DNA from: Arma custos
Lineage: Eukaryota > Arthropoda > Insecta > Hemiptera > Pentatomidae
Assembly: GCA_037127475.1 (NCBI GenBank)
Contig: CM073765.1
Span: 49,171,680 to 49,235,679 of the forward strand
Direction of reading: 5' to 3'
DNA length: 64,000 bases
This document shows positions 35,334-45,970 of this stretch, piece after piece. Numbering within the stretch: the first letter of the stretch is position 1; each line of letters opens with the position of its first letter. The notes below the pieces were generated by a model, which was given only the letters and a program-made list of their open reading frames with translations, was not told the DNA's origin and ran no database searches. The translations under genes and the position numbers were made by a program.

Positions 35334-35717
35334 TTTTTTATATTTATTAAACACTTTATTGAAACATTACAATCTGCCACTTGTGGGCAATAAGTAACGG
35401 TGCTATGTAGCTACAACCATTCCATAACAAAACAAAAAATGATATAAACAAATAAAAAAAGGGAATGTAATAAAATGTATACATGTGGAAAAATATATAC
35501 ATGCGGTAATAAAAGGGAATTCATGCAAAAATGATAATAAAATAAAGTCTAGATAAAAAAAATAAATAAAATAATGTACACATTCAAACCCTAATTGCAA
35601 TTTTTCTGGGTTCCCGAACTAAGCTTCTTCCTCAGGAATGAGGGCAAAGCGGGAGTTCGGGAGGCCCCCTTTCCCAGCTGCGCCACTGGATTTAAACTCC
35701 AATGGAAGCTGGTATAA
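35334..35717 (-). mobile_element. LINE 3' end, minus strand (family D)
   Basis: Reverse complement of the same family: CATTACAATCTGCCACTTGTG at 35365 onwards, then the 3' UTR and the coding end (CCCGAACTCCCGCTTTGCCC on the minus strand). Its poly(A) is the T-run at 35331-35338. AAGTTT-like sequence flanks both ends but the duplication is not clean. It ends about 300 bp from the receptor exon. Confidence 0.75.
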
Positions 35718-36031
35718 GTTTAAAATACAAAAAAGCCTTAAATAACTATGAGGATTCTAGGATTATGGAAAATATAGGTTTTGTTAGAGAAGTACCTTAT
35801 TGGGTCCTTTTTCCAGAAAAAAAGGTTTTTTTTTCTGTCTCACCACCACATCTTGTTATTATAAATGCTTATATAATTGAAGTTAATTGATGATGTGATG
35901 GCCTTTGCTGCTAATTATTATTGATTTGTTAATTATATATTTATATAATTTATATACCTTCCTGTAGATATAATGCACAAGATTTATTTCATTTTTTATC
36001 TTTGATTGATAGTTTTATTTAAATAACTTAC

Positions 36032-36196
36032 CTGTATGACCCCGCTCCTGTTGAGGATGGAATGCCCGACTGGTTGAAACCTTTCCATCTGGGACAAGAT
36101 TTCGGTGACTTTAGGATTCTCAACATCGATCAACCGAAAGGCAGTCATGTTGACTGAGTTATATTTGAAATCTTCCAAGTCGAACGTTTCTATATC
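36032..36196 (-). CDS. Internal exon of a kainate-type ionotropic glutamate receptor (amino-terminal domain)
   Basis: This 165 bp exon is open throughout (55 codons, phase 0 at both ends). On the minus strand a TTTTGTTTTTAG acceptor precedes GAT and the donor is CAG|GTAAGT. The translation starts DIETFDLEDFKYN, continues with VNMTAFRLIDVENPKV and ends NRSGVIQ. The F-K-Y-x-x-x-N-M/I-T-x-F-R-L-x-D pattern is typical of the second lobe of the extracellular amino-terminal domain of kainate-type glutamate receptors, the ligand-gated cation channels of the plasma membrane. It joins in frame to the exon at 59760-59813. Subtype within the insect kainate clade cannot be fixed from 55 residues. The exon is intact, with no stop or indel, in a region otherwise made of decayed repeats, which supports selection. 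No gene symbol is given because orthology was not tested. Confidence 0.88.
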
Positions 36197-38144
36197 CTAA
36201 AAACAAAAGTAAGGAATAATATATATATAAATAATAGAATAGAATAGAAAAATAATTTAATTGTGAGGCCAAGGTCCCTTAATAATAGTACAAAAACAAT
36301 ATAATATATATCTAATCCGATAAATGTCGGGTATTAAATGTGGATAAGCAAGAAGCATGAGGGATATCAGGTGGGAGTGAGATCCAAAGCGTGGTGGAAC
36401 GGGCGAGAACGGAACACTCGAATGTTTTGATTCTGTGGGAACGGGTATTAAGGCCGAAAATACGAGATCTTTTACCTTGGGATTGGATAGAGGATTATAA
36501 CTGACTGTAGATGCTTGAGTGATGTTGGAAGTTGATGGTATGGTGAAAATTAAACCTATGAAATATTGTTTATGGATGGAGAGGAAGAGCAACTTTAACT
36601 AGAACAATATATATATACTGTATCAGAGATAAGTATATGAGATAATTTTTCTCGACAAAATCTGGGTATAAAAAGAGTCAAATCAAAAATAATTAAATAA
36701 ACTAATGAAGACGTGTTTATTGACTTACAAATTATGAAATCGTTTATACATGTTAACATGTGTATATAAACATATGACTGATTATGTTTAGTTAATCATT
36801 TTAATCGGCAGTGAATAGTATTTGAGTGTAGATAATCTAACATTTTCATTAGATACTTGAGTTGATTGTTAAAACCAAAATGTAATTTCATGATGTTTGA
36901 TAACAAAACCAATTGATTAACAGTCTGATATTTTATACAATGCCGTAATTTTGTCCCGTTAGTTACATCCCCATTGCTACTTAAAATATTTCTAACAATG
37001 GTTTAGTACAGAAAAACGTTCTTTTAAATTTTCTCAGTCACCATTTCTTCTTTGGGACTTACAGAGCTACTTAGTATAGAAAGGAGCTATCGTTCTTAAA
37101 GATGTAAATATGTAGTTCAATTAGTATTTTATATTTGTGTAGTAAGTTACACCACTTTATTTATTGATCCCTTGGCAACACCGATTCAGTGAAATTGCTG
37201 AAAAAAGTCCTAAGTTTCAGAAAGTTGTTTGAACTTCATTATTATTTTGAAGTGAACAGATTCATAAAGGTGTATTCTAGAATTGTCTTCTAAAAACATG
37301 ACCTGTTTTTTTATTCTGTCACATTGTTACCGTGCAAAATTTTAATTATCCTTTGAGTCTAATCAATTTATCGTTTAGTGGTTAGCTGTTGTGTGTACCA
37401 GTGTAGCTCCCTTGCACCCAGCTTTTAAAAACCTTGATGGTATAATGAAATATGTTAAATGAAAAAAGAAATCGCTAGAAATAGGGGTCACGCGAGTTAC
37501 CTCAACAGGTGTTATATGACATTTTTATTTTTAATGGCCCACATACGTTTTGATTTTTACATTTTTACTACATGTAACTATAAACTAAATACTTAAACAT
37601 ACATATTGCAACAAAATAGCCACAATGAGGTGATTGGTCCGAATATCAGTTTCAAAATAACATTTTTACAATTACAAGCAAATAGATAATTAAATTTATA
37701 ATTTTAGATATTTAGATAGACAATAAACTACTCTATAATAATAAGACAAAATAGACTGAAAAAACTTATTTCTAGAATTAATGGAAGTTTCTGAGAGGCC
37801 TTGGCAAATCCAACAAAGCTTTCACTTTTTAACTAAAATAACTTCACATGCACGGATAAAAATTGCATCATGATAATATTAAATGGAGGTAATTTATGCT
37901 GAGCATAAGAGTAAAGATAATTTATCTTTAAATACACTCTCAAATTTGAAGGTAGACCAGGATGAAGGATACGAATTTAGTGTTTGAACTATGCAAACTC
38001 TGCATACCAAGCTATATTATCCTACCTCTGGCAGGGTTTCATCACGGGTGAATTCACCATAGCTAATTGGGAGTCATTACCGAAATGAACCTGTGTTGAA
38101 CCCAAAATGCACCGCTCAGTGGGTTATGTCTGTAATATACTGTG
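36197..38144. other. Intron, 3' end of the large intron, largely unannotated
   Basis: A 111-codon minus-strand frame (36257-36592) is Ser/Pro/Ile-rich and unrecognised. Its proximity to the exon is not evidence of coding, because it is outside the splice frame. Confidence 0.4.
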
Positions 38145-38345
38145 TCGTATTGTTTGTTTGATAACCTGATTTATAAAATAATTCAATCCACTATGCCCAA
38201 GATCGTGGGTTCGCAGCTCGATCGGTGGCCTTAAAAAATATTTAGTTATAGCGTCCTTCGTAAGGGATGTAAAATGGAGGTTCTCGAATACGGTGTCAGG
38301 TACTCGGTAAAGGTCCTTATTCTCATTGTAAATGGACTGACAAAA
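38145..38345 (+). repeat. SINE family B
   Basis: Head with B-box GTGGGTTCGCAGCTCGATCG, then AGCGTCCTTCGTAAGGGATG, GTGTCAGGTACTCGGTAAAG and GTCCTTATTCTCATTG in family order. Confidence 0.65.
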
Positions 38346-38603
38346 TTTAGGACTCCCAATGTAGCATCGTCTGATTAGCCTTAGTCTACCCAAAACTTCG
38401 TTGGCCCAACAAAAAAAAATTGAGGACATGTAACTTCTTACTATACAAATTTTCAGATCTTTGTTTATAGCTATATTAAAAAAGAACTGTTTCACGTTTA
38501 TAAAGCACTACCTTATGAATTCTTGCTTTCAACTCATTATGATAATCTTTACTTCTCCTGATCAATTCTTCAAAATATTTATAGTGGTACCCTCGTTTTA
38601 ATA

Positions 38604-39163
38604 GGGTGTATAACAAAAAATGACCATTTTATCAAATTCCTGAGTTCAAAAGTCGGTAAATATTTTAATGCTATTTATTATTTACCAACATTTAATAATC
38701 CCTTTAGAGCATTCTCTAAGCTTGTTTACTAACACTTGATTCTTCAAAAAAAGCCTCAGTTTGGTTATTTATTTCAAAGAAGAAACATGACAATGCCCTA
38801 CTAAATTATTGCAATTTTAAGATATTACTGGAAAAAAAATTTACAACCGCTGAAGCAACTCGTGAAATTATTAAATATGAAGGGGAAGGTGTCCTTGACC
38901 AGCGCACTGCGCGGCGTTGGTTTGAAAAATTTAGCAGTTGAGATGAGACGTTGAAAAGGAAGAAGGGCTCCGGGTGACCATTAATGGATATTGATGAGGT
39001 TCTGAAGGAAGCTATTGAGTCAAATCCGTCCACAAGTACTCGCAAACTTGGCAGGGAGTGTTTTGTGTCGAAAGATACTATCAGTCGCCATCTAAATATA
39101 TCAAAGAAATAATATTACAAATATTTAGTTTAAAAAACGGTCTTTTTTTTTTTTATACACCCT
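38604..39163 (+). mobile_element. Mariner-derived MITE retaining the transposase HTH region
   Basis: Terminal inverted repeats GGGTGTATAACAAAAAATGA at the left and its complement ending ATACACCC at the right are each bounded by TA (38602-38603 and 39164-39165). Inside, EATREIIKYEGEGVLDQRTA, RRWFEKFSS, and after two stops DIDEVLKEAIESNPSTSTRK with SKDTISRHL are the N-terminal helix-turn-helix DNA-binding part of a mariner transposase. The GRP linker codon is a stop. The DDE catalytic half is gone, so it is non-autonomous. Confidence 0.85.
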
Positions 39164-39431
39164 ATTATAATCTGATTGTTCACTATGAGTTATTTCTATG
39201 AGCATGGCTGTGAGGAAACATTACATTGAACAATATTAAATATTCTGCACTTCTGTTGGAATTTAAACTTTTCCTTAGGTGAAAAGATATCAATTATTCG
39301 CCAATCTCAGCAGTAGATAATTACTGTCAAATGCCATAGCATGCCACAAAATGTCACCCAAACCAGATGAAATTAGCGGTACATTCCATTTATTTTTTCA
39401 TGACATATAAAGCATTTAAGAAAATAAATTT

Positions 39432-39620
39432 GGGAGAGAAGAGGTCTAATGACCCAGATCGTTATCCAGCAGGTGCTGGTTCGAATCACGCCTGTGTGGG
39501 TTGAAATTTATTTTCCCAACTCTTAGTTACCTGTAGGAATACATTTCGCTGTTTGTCTTAGCGAAAATATAATAAAAATAATAACCTGATGTGATGTGAT
39601 AGCCTTACAAAGATTAAGAT
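39432..39620 (+). repeat. tRNA-like SINE, single copy
   Basis: GGGAGAGAAGAGGTCTAATG, AGGTGCTGGTTCGAATCACG (B-box) and an AT-rich body. It does not match families A-C. Confidence 0.5.
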
Positions 39621-39847
39621 GGGTTTGTAAAGTTATTGGGGTCAATAACGAATGAATTTCTAAAAAGTTAATAAGTTTAATTTAATAATTGTGCTGACTG
39701 GTAACGTCTGAGGGACAGACCGAGGCGTAGATTGGAGGATTCCTTTAAGATTTAGGTTTGGGTAGTGGTCCGTTGACGGAGGTCTGTAAGCAGAGTATGG
39801 TATGGTGGCATCGTCATCGATCCTTCGGGTTCGCTAAAGCTTTTTAT

Positions 39848-40495
39848 ATTAAAAAAATACATAATTAGCTAAAACGCGCGTATGAAGACAATTATATAAA
39901 AAGAAGGGATATAATTCTTGTGAAATATTAAAAAAATGTTTTGATAAATTCAATAAAAAGGTAAAAAAACAGTCTTAAAAAAATGTACTGTTTTTATTAT
40001 AACATAAACAAAAAGATAAAAGTTCTATACCTCAAACAAACATATGAATATAATATCTTCATACATCCCCTCACCTGAAATAACAAAAGAAACAACATTT
40101 AAAGCCTTTAATTGGTGTTTTTTTACATCTTTCTGGAGATTAATTGCAGTTTACTTAACGCACAATATTATTTAAGCGATTCATAACCGTACATTAAAAC
40201 TGTAGCCTCCCCTGTGTTTTTAGTCATAACAGCTGTGATATCAAGTATGCTGTGTAACTATCACGGAAAATACAAAATTAAGAAAAGCTCTCCTATATTA
40301 GCGACGCAGTTTTCTTTACATGAAATTTGATAGTTTGGAACTAGGTTGAAAAATCAACATAAATTAGAGTAAACTTTTTTCATAGCAATCAAGTTGTGAT
40401 TGTCTTAATTGACGAACTGAGTGAATAAGAAAATAAAAATTGTGAGAAGAATCGTAACGTAGAAATTAAAACCTAACTTAATAATTAAAGTAATT
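39848..40495 (-). repeat. Interspersed repeat F, copy 2 (inverted)
   Basis: Reverse complement of 19018-19739, including CGATTCATAACCGTACATTA and GTAGCCTCCCCTGTGTTTTT. A ~35 bp segment (GAAAAGCTCTCCTATATTAG region) is present here but not in copy 1. No coding potential seen. Confidence 0.75.
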
Positions 40496-41262
40496 ATCAG
40501 GACAAAGTGGGAGGGAAGCGAGATAGGTAGCGCAAAAAACGCCCGAGGCGACTTATGCGCAGTTCGTTTTCTAAATTAAAAATAAAAATATTGACTCCAT
40601 TGCATATTTACTTTAAAGCATTAGTATTCTTTAAAGTCCCTATAAGTGATATTTAATGGAATATCATTAAATTCCTGACCGCTCCTGGATATCTAAGACA
40701 AATCAGAGAACAATTTATTATTCGTATCAACTGTCATCGAGCACGTGGGCCACACTGCTATTTTCAATTCAAAGTGGATGTTCAATTTCTAAGATATAAG
40801 AGGTGATATGTAAAGCTTACCAGTAAGTAGTGTAAGATCTCGAAAACTATCGAATAACTTGAGGGTTTCCAGAAACTAAACTCTTATTCAAAAAGTTTGT
40901 ATCATGCAAATATTATTTAAACATTCAACCATGAATATTTCTTTGTCGTGACAAATCAAATAATTTGAGTTGCCATCTATGTAGTCCCTCATGAAACTCC
41001 ATAAGGAAGTCCATATTTTACTTCGTTTTCGTATCTAACTTTTCTAAAATGAAACGAAAACTTAAAATTATTTCCTTGGCAAAATATTAATACGCTTATT
41101 ATCTAAATAAGTTTCATCCAATAACAGAAGGCACTTTCTGCCGTCATGTCAATTTTGCAAATATTTTCCCATTTCCCACGTTCAATCACTCAGTCAACAC
41201 ACTCATCTCTTATATTTTTTATGAAGCATAAATTATCCTATTTCCATTCCTATGAAGTCTGC
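40496..41262. other. Unannotated intron
   Basis: Contains the shared short motif CGACTTATGCGCAGTTCGTT at 40550. Nothing else. Confidence 0.4.
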
Positions 41263-41528
41263 ATGGGAGCGGGGTATCTCAGTGTGTAGACTGCCGAGCG
41301 GCTATCCTGAAGGTTCCTGGTTAAAATCCGGCTGTGGCAGAAAAGAAATTTAAACTATTTACACCCGGGGCTGGACCCCGAAGATTCTCCTGGGGCACAT
41401 CTAATTGCAATAAAATGGATTTACCTAATAATTATTGTGTAGGAAAATCTGGCAACAGAACATGAACTCGACTAAATCATTTCCCTTCACATCCGTTGGC
41501 AAAGGAGCAGTACAGTCTCTAACTTTTT
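41263..41528 (+). repeat. SINE family A, diverged
   Basis: Head GGAGCGGGGTATCTCAGTGT, B-box GGTTAAAATCC, body TCTCCTGGGGCACATCTAAT, AATCTGGCAACAGAACATGA, and GAGCAGTACAGTCTCTAAC at the end. Confidence 0.65.
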
Positions 41529-42099
41529 TTGAAATCATCCTCACTGATTTCTCACCCTTTAGAACAGATTTCTAAGATATTCTATTGCATTGATTCTAAA
41601 ATAATCAATGATAAAATTTACCTCATATCTTTGAGAATTCCTGAGTTATTTCTGTTGAAGAGTAGACAAAATTTGAATACTAGACAAAATTAAGAATACT
41701 TCCTCAAAGGAAACTATAGTTTCGAAAATTTGGATTTTAATGAGGCTGTTAATGAGCGTTGAACACCGTCTACAGTAGTTAAATATAAATTACAACTTTA
41801 TTAAGGTATACTTATACCCTTGCTATTTTAATTAGGATATAATTACTTTCTAAGATATTCAGTTCACGGGTGATTTAACTTCTGTAGATAGAAATATTTT
41901 CATCCTAAAATAATCTGTAAAAAACTGTTTAACAGAAACATTTTTGAAAATAAATGTCATAAAGTAGGCCTTATTTAGTTGCCATACTTTTTTATTTTTT
42001 AGAATAATTTATTGATATTTACAACTGTAATTATATTACATCAAGTAAATCTGCTGGATGAACAAAAGACATAAAAAAAAAAATACACTTGTGGAGAAA
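41529..42099. other. AT-rich intron, nothing recognised
   Basis: No ORF or repeat supported. Confidence 0.5.
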
Positions 42100-42415
42100 C
42101 TACACATTGATAGCACTCCAATAAAGTTCTATAGTAGAAGGTCTCGAGGCCATCTTCTTTTTCAGACGCTTCGGAGGGTTATCAGGAATATTTTGGGAAG
42201 CAAGTTGAGATACAAGCGGATTCAAGTGTGAACACTGAAAAATACGTTACCCCTGTTTGTTACTTGATCCACCCAGCCGCCTCTCCCATTTGCCCTGAAG
42301 ATGGCCTTCAAGGTAGGTCGAAACGTCGGAACACATTAAATATAAGTCTTGTACTTATTTGGTGTTGTTTTTTGACTGCACCCTCCATCTATCTCCATTC
42401 TCCTTTTTATCATCC
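42100..42415 (+). mobile_element. Possible Penelope-like terminal repeat relic
   Basis: Contains CCTGAAGATGGCC...GGTAGGTCGAAACGTCGG (42294-42329), which is hammerhead-like: CUGANGA core, a short GGCC/GGTC helix, GAAAC and an ACGT-C stretch. Similar arrangements occur in the terminal repeats of Penelope-like elements. The end GACTGCACCCTCCATC is shared with the palindrome at 60520-60645. No RT or GIY-YIG ORF remains. Confidence 0.4.
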
Positions 42416-42756
42416 AGTCAACTATTTTCCTCTCATAATATAATTTTTATATTTGTAGCGAAATATATTCCAAAACTTTTGGTAGATGATTGTTGACTGG
42501 CGTTGGTGGCAAGTAAGAAGTCTCCCTCTATAATATAAACGAAATGTAAGAAGTGTAATTAAATTAATAAATATATAAGGCGATATAAAATAAAAATCAA
42601 TTGTAAATGGCTCAATAATATGTTCAATGCTCAATGGACTCAAGAATAACACCAAGAAATCGTTTTGAGAATGGTGGTGCGCCATCGTTTTAAATAATAT
42701 AAATTTAAAACTGTAATAATTTTAATAATGCTTAATTAGGAAAATTTACAGTTAAA

Positions 42757-42985
42757 TTAGGGAGCGGAGGCTGGGTGCTCAGTGGTAGAGCACCCAGCCT
42801 CACCCAGCCTCTATCAAATATAAAAATAGGTTACCCAACATAAGGGGTAAAAATCTGGCGGTTGAGCGTGACCTAGAACAAGTCACCTCCTTGCAGAACA
42901 GTTGTCCATGAAACAGTACAGTCTCTACCACTGAAACACAGACCCTGACTGAAACACAGTTTTAGTGGTACAGGCTATTAGGTTA
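42757..42985 (+). repeat. SINE family A with internal deletion
   Basis: Head GGAGCGGAGGCTGGGTGCTC, AGTGGTAGAGCACCCAGCCT jumps straight to the mid-body CACCCAGCCTCTAT. B-box and the first body segment are missing. The 3' part (TCTGGCGGTTGAGCGTGACC, ACAGTACAGTCTCTACCA) is good. Confidence 0.8.
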
Positions 42986-43472
42986 CAGTTAAAGTAGTTA
43001 ATGTTTTTTTTTTAAAGACGTGTCATGGAGCAGTTTTGTCATGTAGGGTATATCTTTTTTTCTTTATAAATAAGGGTTTTTATAATGAAACAAAATATTC
43101 TTTAGTCATACCAGATAGCTCCTTAATGGGCAAGATGCTTGCCTTTTTCATAAAATAAAGACACCATAATCGTAAGAATGCTTAAAAATACTATTTTTTT
43201 CAGCGAAACGAAGTCCAATTTTTGAATACCTACTCCCTTTTAATATTTTAAATTAAGTTCCTTATTTGGAATATTTTTCCTGATAACTTTCCATTATATT
43301 TCTTCCCTTTTGCTTTATTTATCGAAAGAACCTTGTAATGTCAGCCTTCTTAAGCTTTTCATAATTTTAAATATTCCTTATTAAAATTCATAATTGAAAA
43401 TATTCCTTTGAAATCCAATGACCGTTATGAAGTTTATGTTTTATTATAATCTTTATAATTGGAGAATTAAAT
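42986..43472. other. AT-rich intron, nothing recognised
   Basis: No ORF or repeat supported before the MITE. Confidence 0.5.
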
Positions 43473-43727
43473 GGACGGCCTCGGTGCAGAAAGAAACAAG
43501 TCAATATTTTGATTTTTGTTTTTATTGAAAACGAGTCAACAAATTTAATTAAATTTTCGATTAAATTACGTAACTTTAATTAGTACAACAATCACTACTT
43601 GTATAATAACATTTTATGTGAATACCTGCAATTTATTTTTCAAAGGACATTGTAGAAACGTTTTATTTTTTATTATTTCCTGAAAAGTGGAGTTTTTGAC
43701 TTGTTACTTTCTGCACCGAGGCCGTCC
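43473..43727. mobile_element. 255 bp MITE with ~30 bp TIRs and AAAT flanks
   Basis: The left end GGACGGCCTCGGTGCAGAAA is mirrored by the right end TTTCTGCACCGAGGCCGTCC. The arms extend over AAACAAGTCAA/TTGACTTGTT. AAAT flanks both sides (43469-43472 and 43728-43731), a possible 4 bp duplication. AT-rich interior without ORF. Superfamily not assigned. Confidence 0.8.
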
Positions 43728-43796
43728 AAATAATGTAATGATAAATCCCACAAGTAACCTATATTAGTAGGTATTTAGCTATTTTTGTGATATTTT

Positions 43797-44180
43797 TGGG
43801 AGCGAGGTAGCTCAGATTGTATGCAAAGTTCAGAGTTGCTATTCTGAAGGTACAGGCTCAAATCCGACTGTGGTTGATAAATTATTTATTATAAATCTGT
43901 TTGTTTGTTTGTTCATTTAACGTCACTTTATACTGCTATGGCTAATCGGACGAGAGATTATAAATCTGTTAACAGCCTCGAATGGACCCTTTGGGATCTA
44001 CAGACCCTTTCGCGGCTCAAGCAGACTCTATAAACTGAGTACCCTTAATTTGGAGAAAACCTGACGGTTGAGTGTGATCTCAGATAGTCCAATTCCCTTC
44101 AGAACTGTTGTCCGACGGTCCCAACAGTACATTCTCTACCATGTACTGAACCCTAGATTCTTCATAGGTTTCAGAAAGAA
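43797..44180 (+). repeat. SINE family A with a 55 bp insertion
   Basis: Head GGAGCGAGGTAGCTCAGATT, B-box GGCTCAAATCC, body TCTGTTAACAGCCTCGAATG, ACCTGACGGTTGAGTGTGAT, CTACCATGTACTGAACCCTA. A 55 bp segment (43902-43956) is inserted between two copies of ATTATAAATCTGTT. Confidence 0.75.
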
Positions 44181-44239
44181 CCTATATTGCGGCCATGATT
44201 AAATTAATATCTGATATACTTTATTATAGGCTTAGATAT

Positions 44240-44490
44240 CGTCGCTGTCAAAACAATACCGCCTATGTACACTTTGCCGAGTTTATAGGAGAGGAAAAAA
44301 AACCGCGCCGACTTTAGACTTGGTGATTTTTTCAGAACTATTGAAGAGAAGTATCAATAGATCATAGTCTGCCATGTTGCTGACCTTAATACCTGCCTTC
44401 CTTAGTGTGGAATTCAACCTGTAGAATGCGTTAGCGTTACAAACTCATTTTCATAGAAAGTTGTAAATAGGCGGTATTGTTTTGACGGCG
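44240..44490. mobile_element. ~250 bp MITE with GC-rich TIRs
   Basis: Left CGTCGCTGTCAAAACAATAC continuing CGCCTAT, right ATAGGCGGTATTGTTTTGAC followed by GGCG, form inverted repeats of about 28 bp. AGATAT flanks both sides (44234-44239 and 44492-44497), so a 6-8 bp duplication is possible. No ORF. It lies between two family-A SINEs. Confidence 0.75.
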
Positions 44491-44517
44491 AAGATATTTA
44501 TAGATTATGTTATATTT

Positions 44518-44812
44518 TCGAAGCGGTGTATCTCAGACTGAAGAGAACTAAACAGATATGCTGAATTTTCGAATTCAAATCTGGCTGTTGGAGATCTTAT
44601 TACAAATCAATTACGTTGGAGCCTTCGGGATCTACAGACCCACTTTGAGGTAATCCAGCTTATTTAAAGTGGATACCCTTAATGTTGGTTGAGCTTGATC
44701 TCGGACTACTCACTTTCCTGCACGACCATTTTCCGTGACACATAACAGTCTCTACCATGTACTGGATCAAAGATCTTCATAGTTTGTAGGGGCGCAGGCT
44801 TTTATTTATTTA
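44518..44812 (+). repeat. SINE family A, diverged
   Basis: Head GAAGCGGTGTATCTCAGACT, body GGAGCCTTCGGGATCTACAG, CAGTCTCTACCATGTACTGG, and a T-rich tail. A segment before TTGGTTGAGC is deleted. Confidence 0.65.
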
Positions 44813-45039
44813 TTTTTTACTGAGAAATATACAGCAATATATAATTTTCCAGTCTTAAGTTGTGTTAGATATTTAAAAATATATATTAAACCATTTTTAT
44901 ATTAAAGCATTCTATTACAAAAATAGCTAAACCACTTGATTATTATACACTAAAAACGGTATTAGATTTTGTACATGGAAGTGTCAGTACTGTTTCTAAA
45001 TAATATAATAATGAAAACACATACATGCGTGCATAATCC

Positions 45040-45280
45040 CTATTGGTCGATTCAACATACGCTTATATGCGCTCTTAATTCCTACCGATGGTTTTTTTCC
45101 GGACATTTATACGGCATTTTAAGGTTTAAGAATACCCACTTCATAGAAGCTATGTCGCTCCAAAGGATTCTTCTGATTATAAAAAAATAAATAATTCATC
45201 TGCCACACCCGGTCTTGACCCAAGTCCTAGCGATTTGTAGCGGAACGCCGTTCTGCTTTTATTCGGATAGAAATATCTGC
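45040..45280 (-). repeat. Probable SINE family A, decayed
   Basis: AATACCCACTTCATAGAAGC, AAATAATTCATCTGCCACAC and a decayed B-box region (CCGGTCTTGACCCAAG) follow minus-strand family order. Low identity. Confidence 0.45.
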
Positions 45281-45725
45281 CCAAGCCGTCCCCGCATAAA
45301 GTATAGGAAACTTTATGGGGTTTCATATATTTTTTTCTAGAATATTTCTTTATTTTTTTTCATCGCCATTAACAACTAGATGAATTTAATTATTTAAAGT
45401 CAACAGAATGCCAGCCTATTTTATTAGCGGTAATAAAATATAGTAAGCCTTATAAGAAAGAAGATTTAGTTGATATTACAGACCATTCAATCTTACATTA
45501 TGCAACCTTCAAATTTATTAAGAATAATTTTTTAGCAAGTTTTACAAATTATTAAAATCAATGATGATGTGTCAAATCCAGTAAAACACTGTCCTAGATC
45601 AAGCTCAACCCCAGATGTTCCCCCCTATTTTGGGTACACATTATAGAGGCTGGTTGAGCCCCAGGAGGTGCTTAGATCCCTTAGATCCATCCACGGCTTC
45701 TAAAAGATTTAATAAAATCTGCCAG

Positions 45726-45970
45726 ATGCCAACGGCCATACCACGTTGAACACACCGGTTCCCGTCAGATCACCGAAGTTAAGCAACGTCGGGCGTGGTT
45801 AGCACTTGGATGGGTGACCGCCTGGGAAAAACAGGCGGTAACAATCTGGTAAAAACCGCGTGCTGTTGGCAACTAACTTAACAGTGCACTAAGTAAATAC
45901 ATAACATAACTGGCAAAATAGGACTTTGATAATAAAGTCTTAAAGCCAAATTAAAAAAAAAAAAAAAAAA
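45726..45970 (+). mobile_element. 5S-derived retroposon (SINE3-like) with poly(A) tail and target-site duplication
   Basis: The 5S head (45728-45870) is followed by an ~80 bp unrelated tail containing AATAAA (45931-45936), then poly(A) from 45953 to 45970. The unit is flanked by AAAATCTGCCAG at 45714-45725 and again at 45967-45978, a 12 bp target-site duplication lying inside a family-A SINE. It therefore retroposed as an RNA into the SINE. A 5S head with a different 3' tail matches the SINE3 class. Whether the tail belongs to a LINE here is not known. Confidence 0.85.
45728..45870 (+). pseudogene. 5S rRNA-derived sequence with internal insertion
   Basis: From GCCAACGGCCATACCACG to GTGCTGTTGGC this follows an arthropod 5S rRNA almost base for base. 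It includes the pol III internal control region (A-box around AAGTTAAGCAACGTCGGGC, C-box around GGATGGGTGACCGCCTGGG). It is 143 bp instead of ~120 because about 23 bp are inserted after CCTGGGAA. The insert makes a 7-bp inverted repeat, CCGCCTG (45818-45824) with CAGGCGG (45832-45838). No T-run terminator follows. A functional 5S gene is unlikely. Confidence 0.9.

Noticed and set aside
45728..45870. Functional 5S rRNA gene
   Set aside because: It has an internal insertion, no T-run terminator, a poly(A) tail and a target-site duplication.
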